A stretch of DNA of 64,000 bases from Mastigias papua (taxonomy: Eukaryota; Cnidaria; Scyphozoa; Rhizostomeae; Mastigiidae). Made by a program: the position numbers and the translations under genes. The stretch spans positions 21,709,003 to 21,773,002 of the forward strand of contig OZ025267.1 of NCBI GenBank assembly GCA_964019165.1, written 5' to 3'. The notes beneath the pieces are model-generated. The model did not search any database and was not told the DNA's origin. It saw only the letters and a list, made by a program, of their open reading frames with translations. This document shows, one piece after another, positions 63,790-64,000 of this stretch (positions within the stretch are counted from its first letter, which is position 1; each line of letters starts with the position of its first letter).

Positions 63790-64000
63790 GTAAGGGAAGT
63801 CAAGCAATTTAGTCCGTTTTTAGATTATGCTTACCACTCAGCCTTAGGCCATTATGCCAGGTGTACTTGAGAGAAATAGGCAAGAGTTGATTGTTATTCG
63901 TGTCATGTCTCACGGGTAGATGTCTCACGAGTGCGTTTGTAATTCTATAGGGAATTTCCATTTCTAATCGAGATTTAAAGTTTTAGCAAGCTTGATGTTC
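63790..64000 (+). other. MTOR: mTOR intron, open at the window edge
   Basis: After the donor at 63789/63790 no further recognisable mTOR exon appears before the window ends. The next exon should continue the HEAT region just outside. Confidence 0.7.

Overview
The window comes from an AT-rich, intron-rich animal genome. It carries spliced metazoan genes (a full plexin and the first third of mTOR), introns of several hundred bases to almost 5 kb, and many microsatellites and small inverted-repeat elements. Nothing bacterial is present. A secreted gene resembling the cnidarian jellyfish-toxin proteins lies inside a plexin intron. This points to an early-branching invertebrate, most likely a cnidarian, with a sponge or another marine invertebrate as the alternative. 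The species cannot be fixed from the sequence.

Layout: (1) About 1774-2113 (+) is the last exon of a flavin-dependent amine/polyamine oxidase with a GPI-signal-like tail. The DNA before it is intron and contains a 0.5 kb TA-flanked inverted-repeat element. (2) 2114-9240 has no clear coding gene, but holds two candidate 5'UTR exons of the next gene. (3) 9251-46608 (+) is a complete plexin. I rebuilt 42 coding exons whose phases all join, giving a protein of about 1898 residues: signal peptide, Sema, three PSI modules, IPT repeats, one membrane span, and an intracellular split GAP with a Rho-binding domain. (4) 20534-23599 (-), inside the plexin intron 19872-24727, is a three-exon gene for a secreted protein of about 488 residues that looks like a pore-forming toxin-family protein. 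(5) 46609-50021 is intergenic and contains a roughly 340 bp inverted-repeat element. (6) 50022 to the window end (+) is mTOR: 21 exons, about 857 residues of the N-terminal HEAT-repeat region, running off the right edge.

Plexin and mTOR lie head to tail and show no obvious functional link. Plexin is a cell-surface semaphorin receptor that signals through a Rap-type GAP. mTOR is the nutrient- and growth-sensing kinase. The nested antisense gene has its own signal peptide, a TATA-like box and consensus introns, so it appears to be an independent gene housed in a long intron.

The most notable points are the nested antisense secreted gene, two consecutive in-frame microexons in the plexin Sema domain, a perfect 46-bp palindrome in an mTOR intron, a GC-AG intron in mTOR, an in-frame heptad minisatellite directly after a plexin splice donor, two sites with hammerhead-like core motifs, and a 5S-rRNA-like SINE. 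All exon boundaries were read by eye from splice signals, phase and family similarity; no alignment was run.
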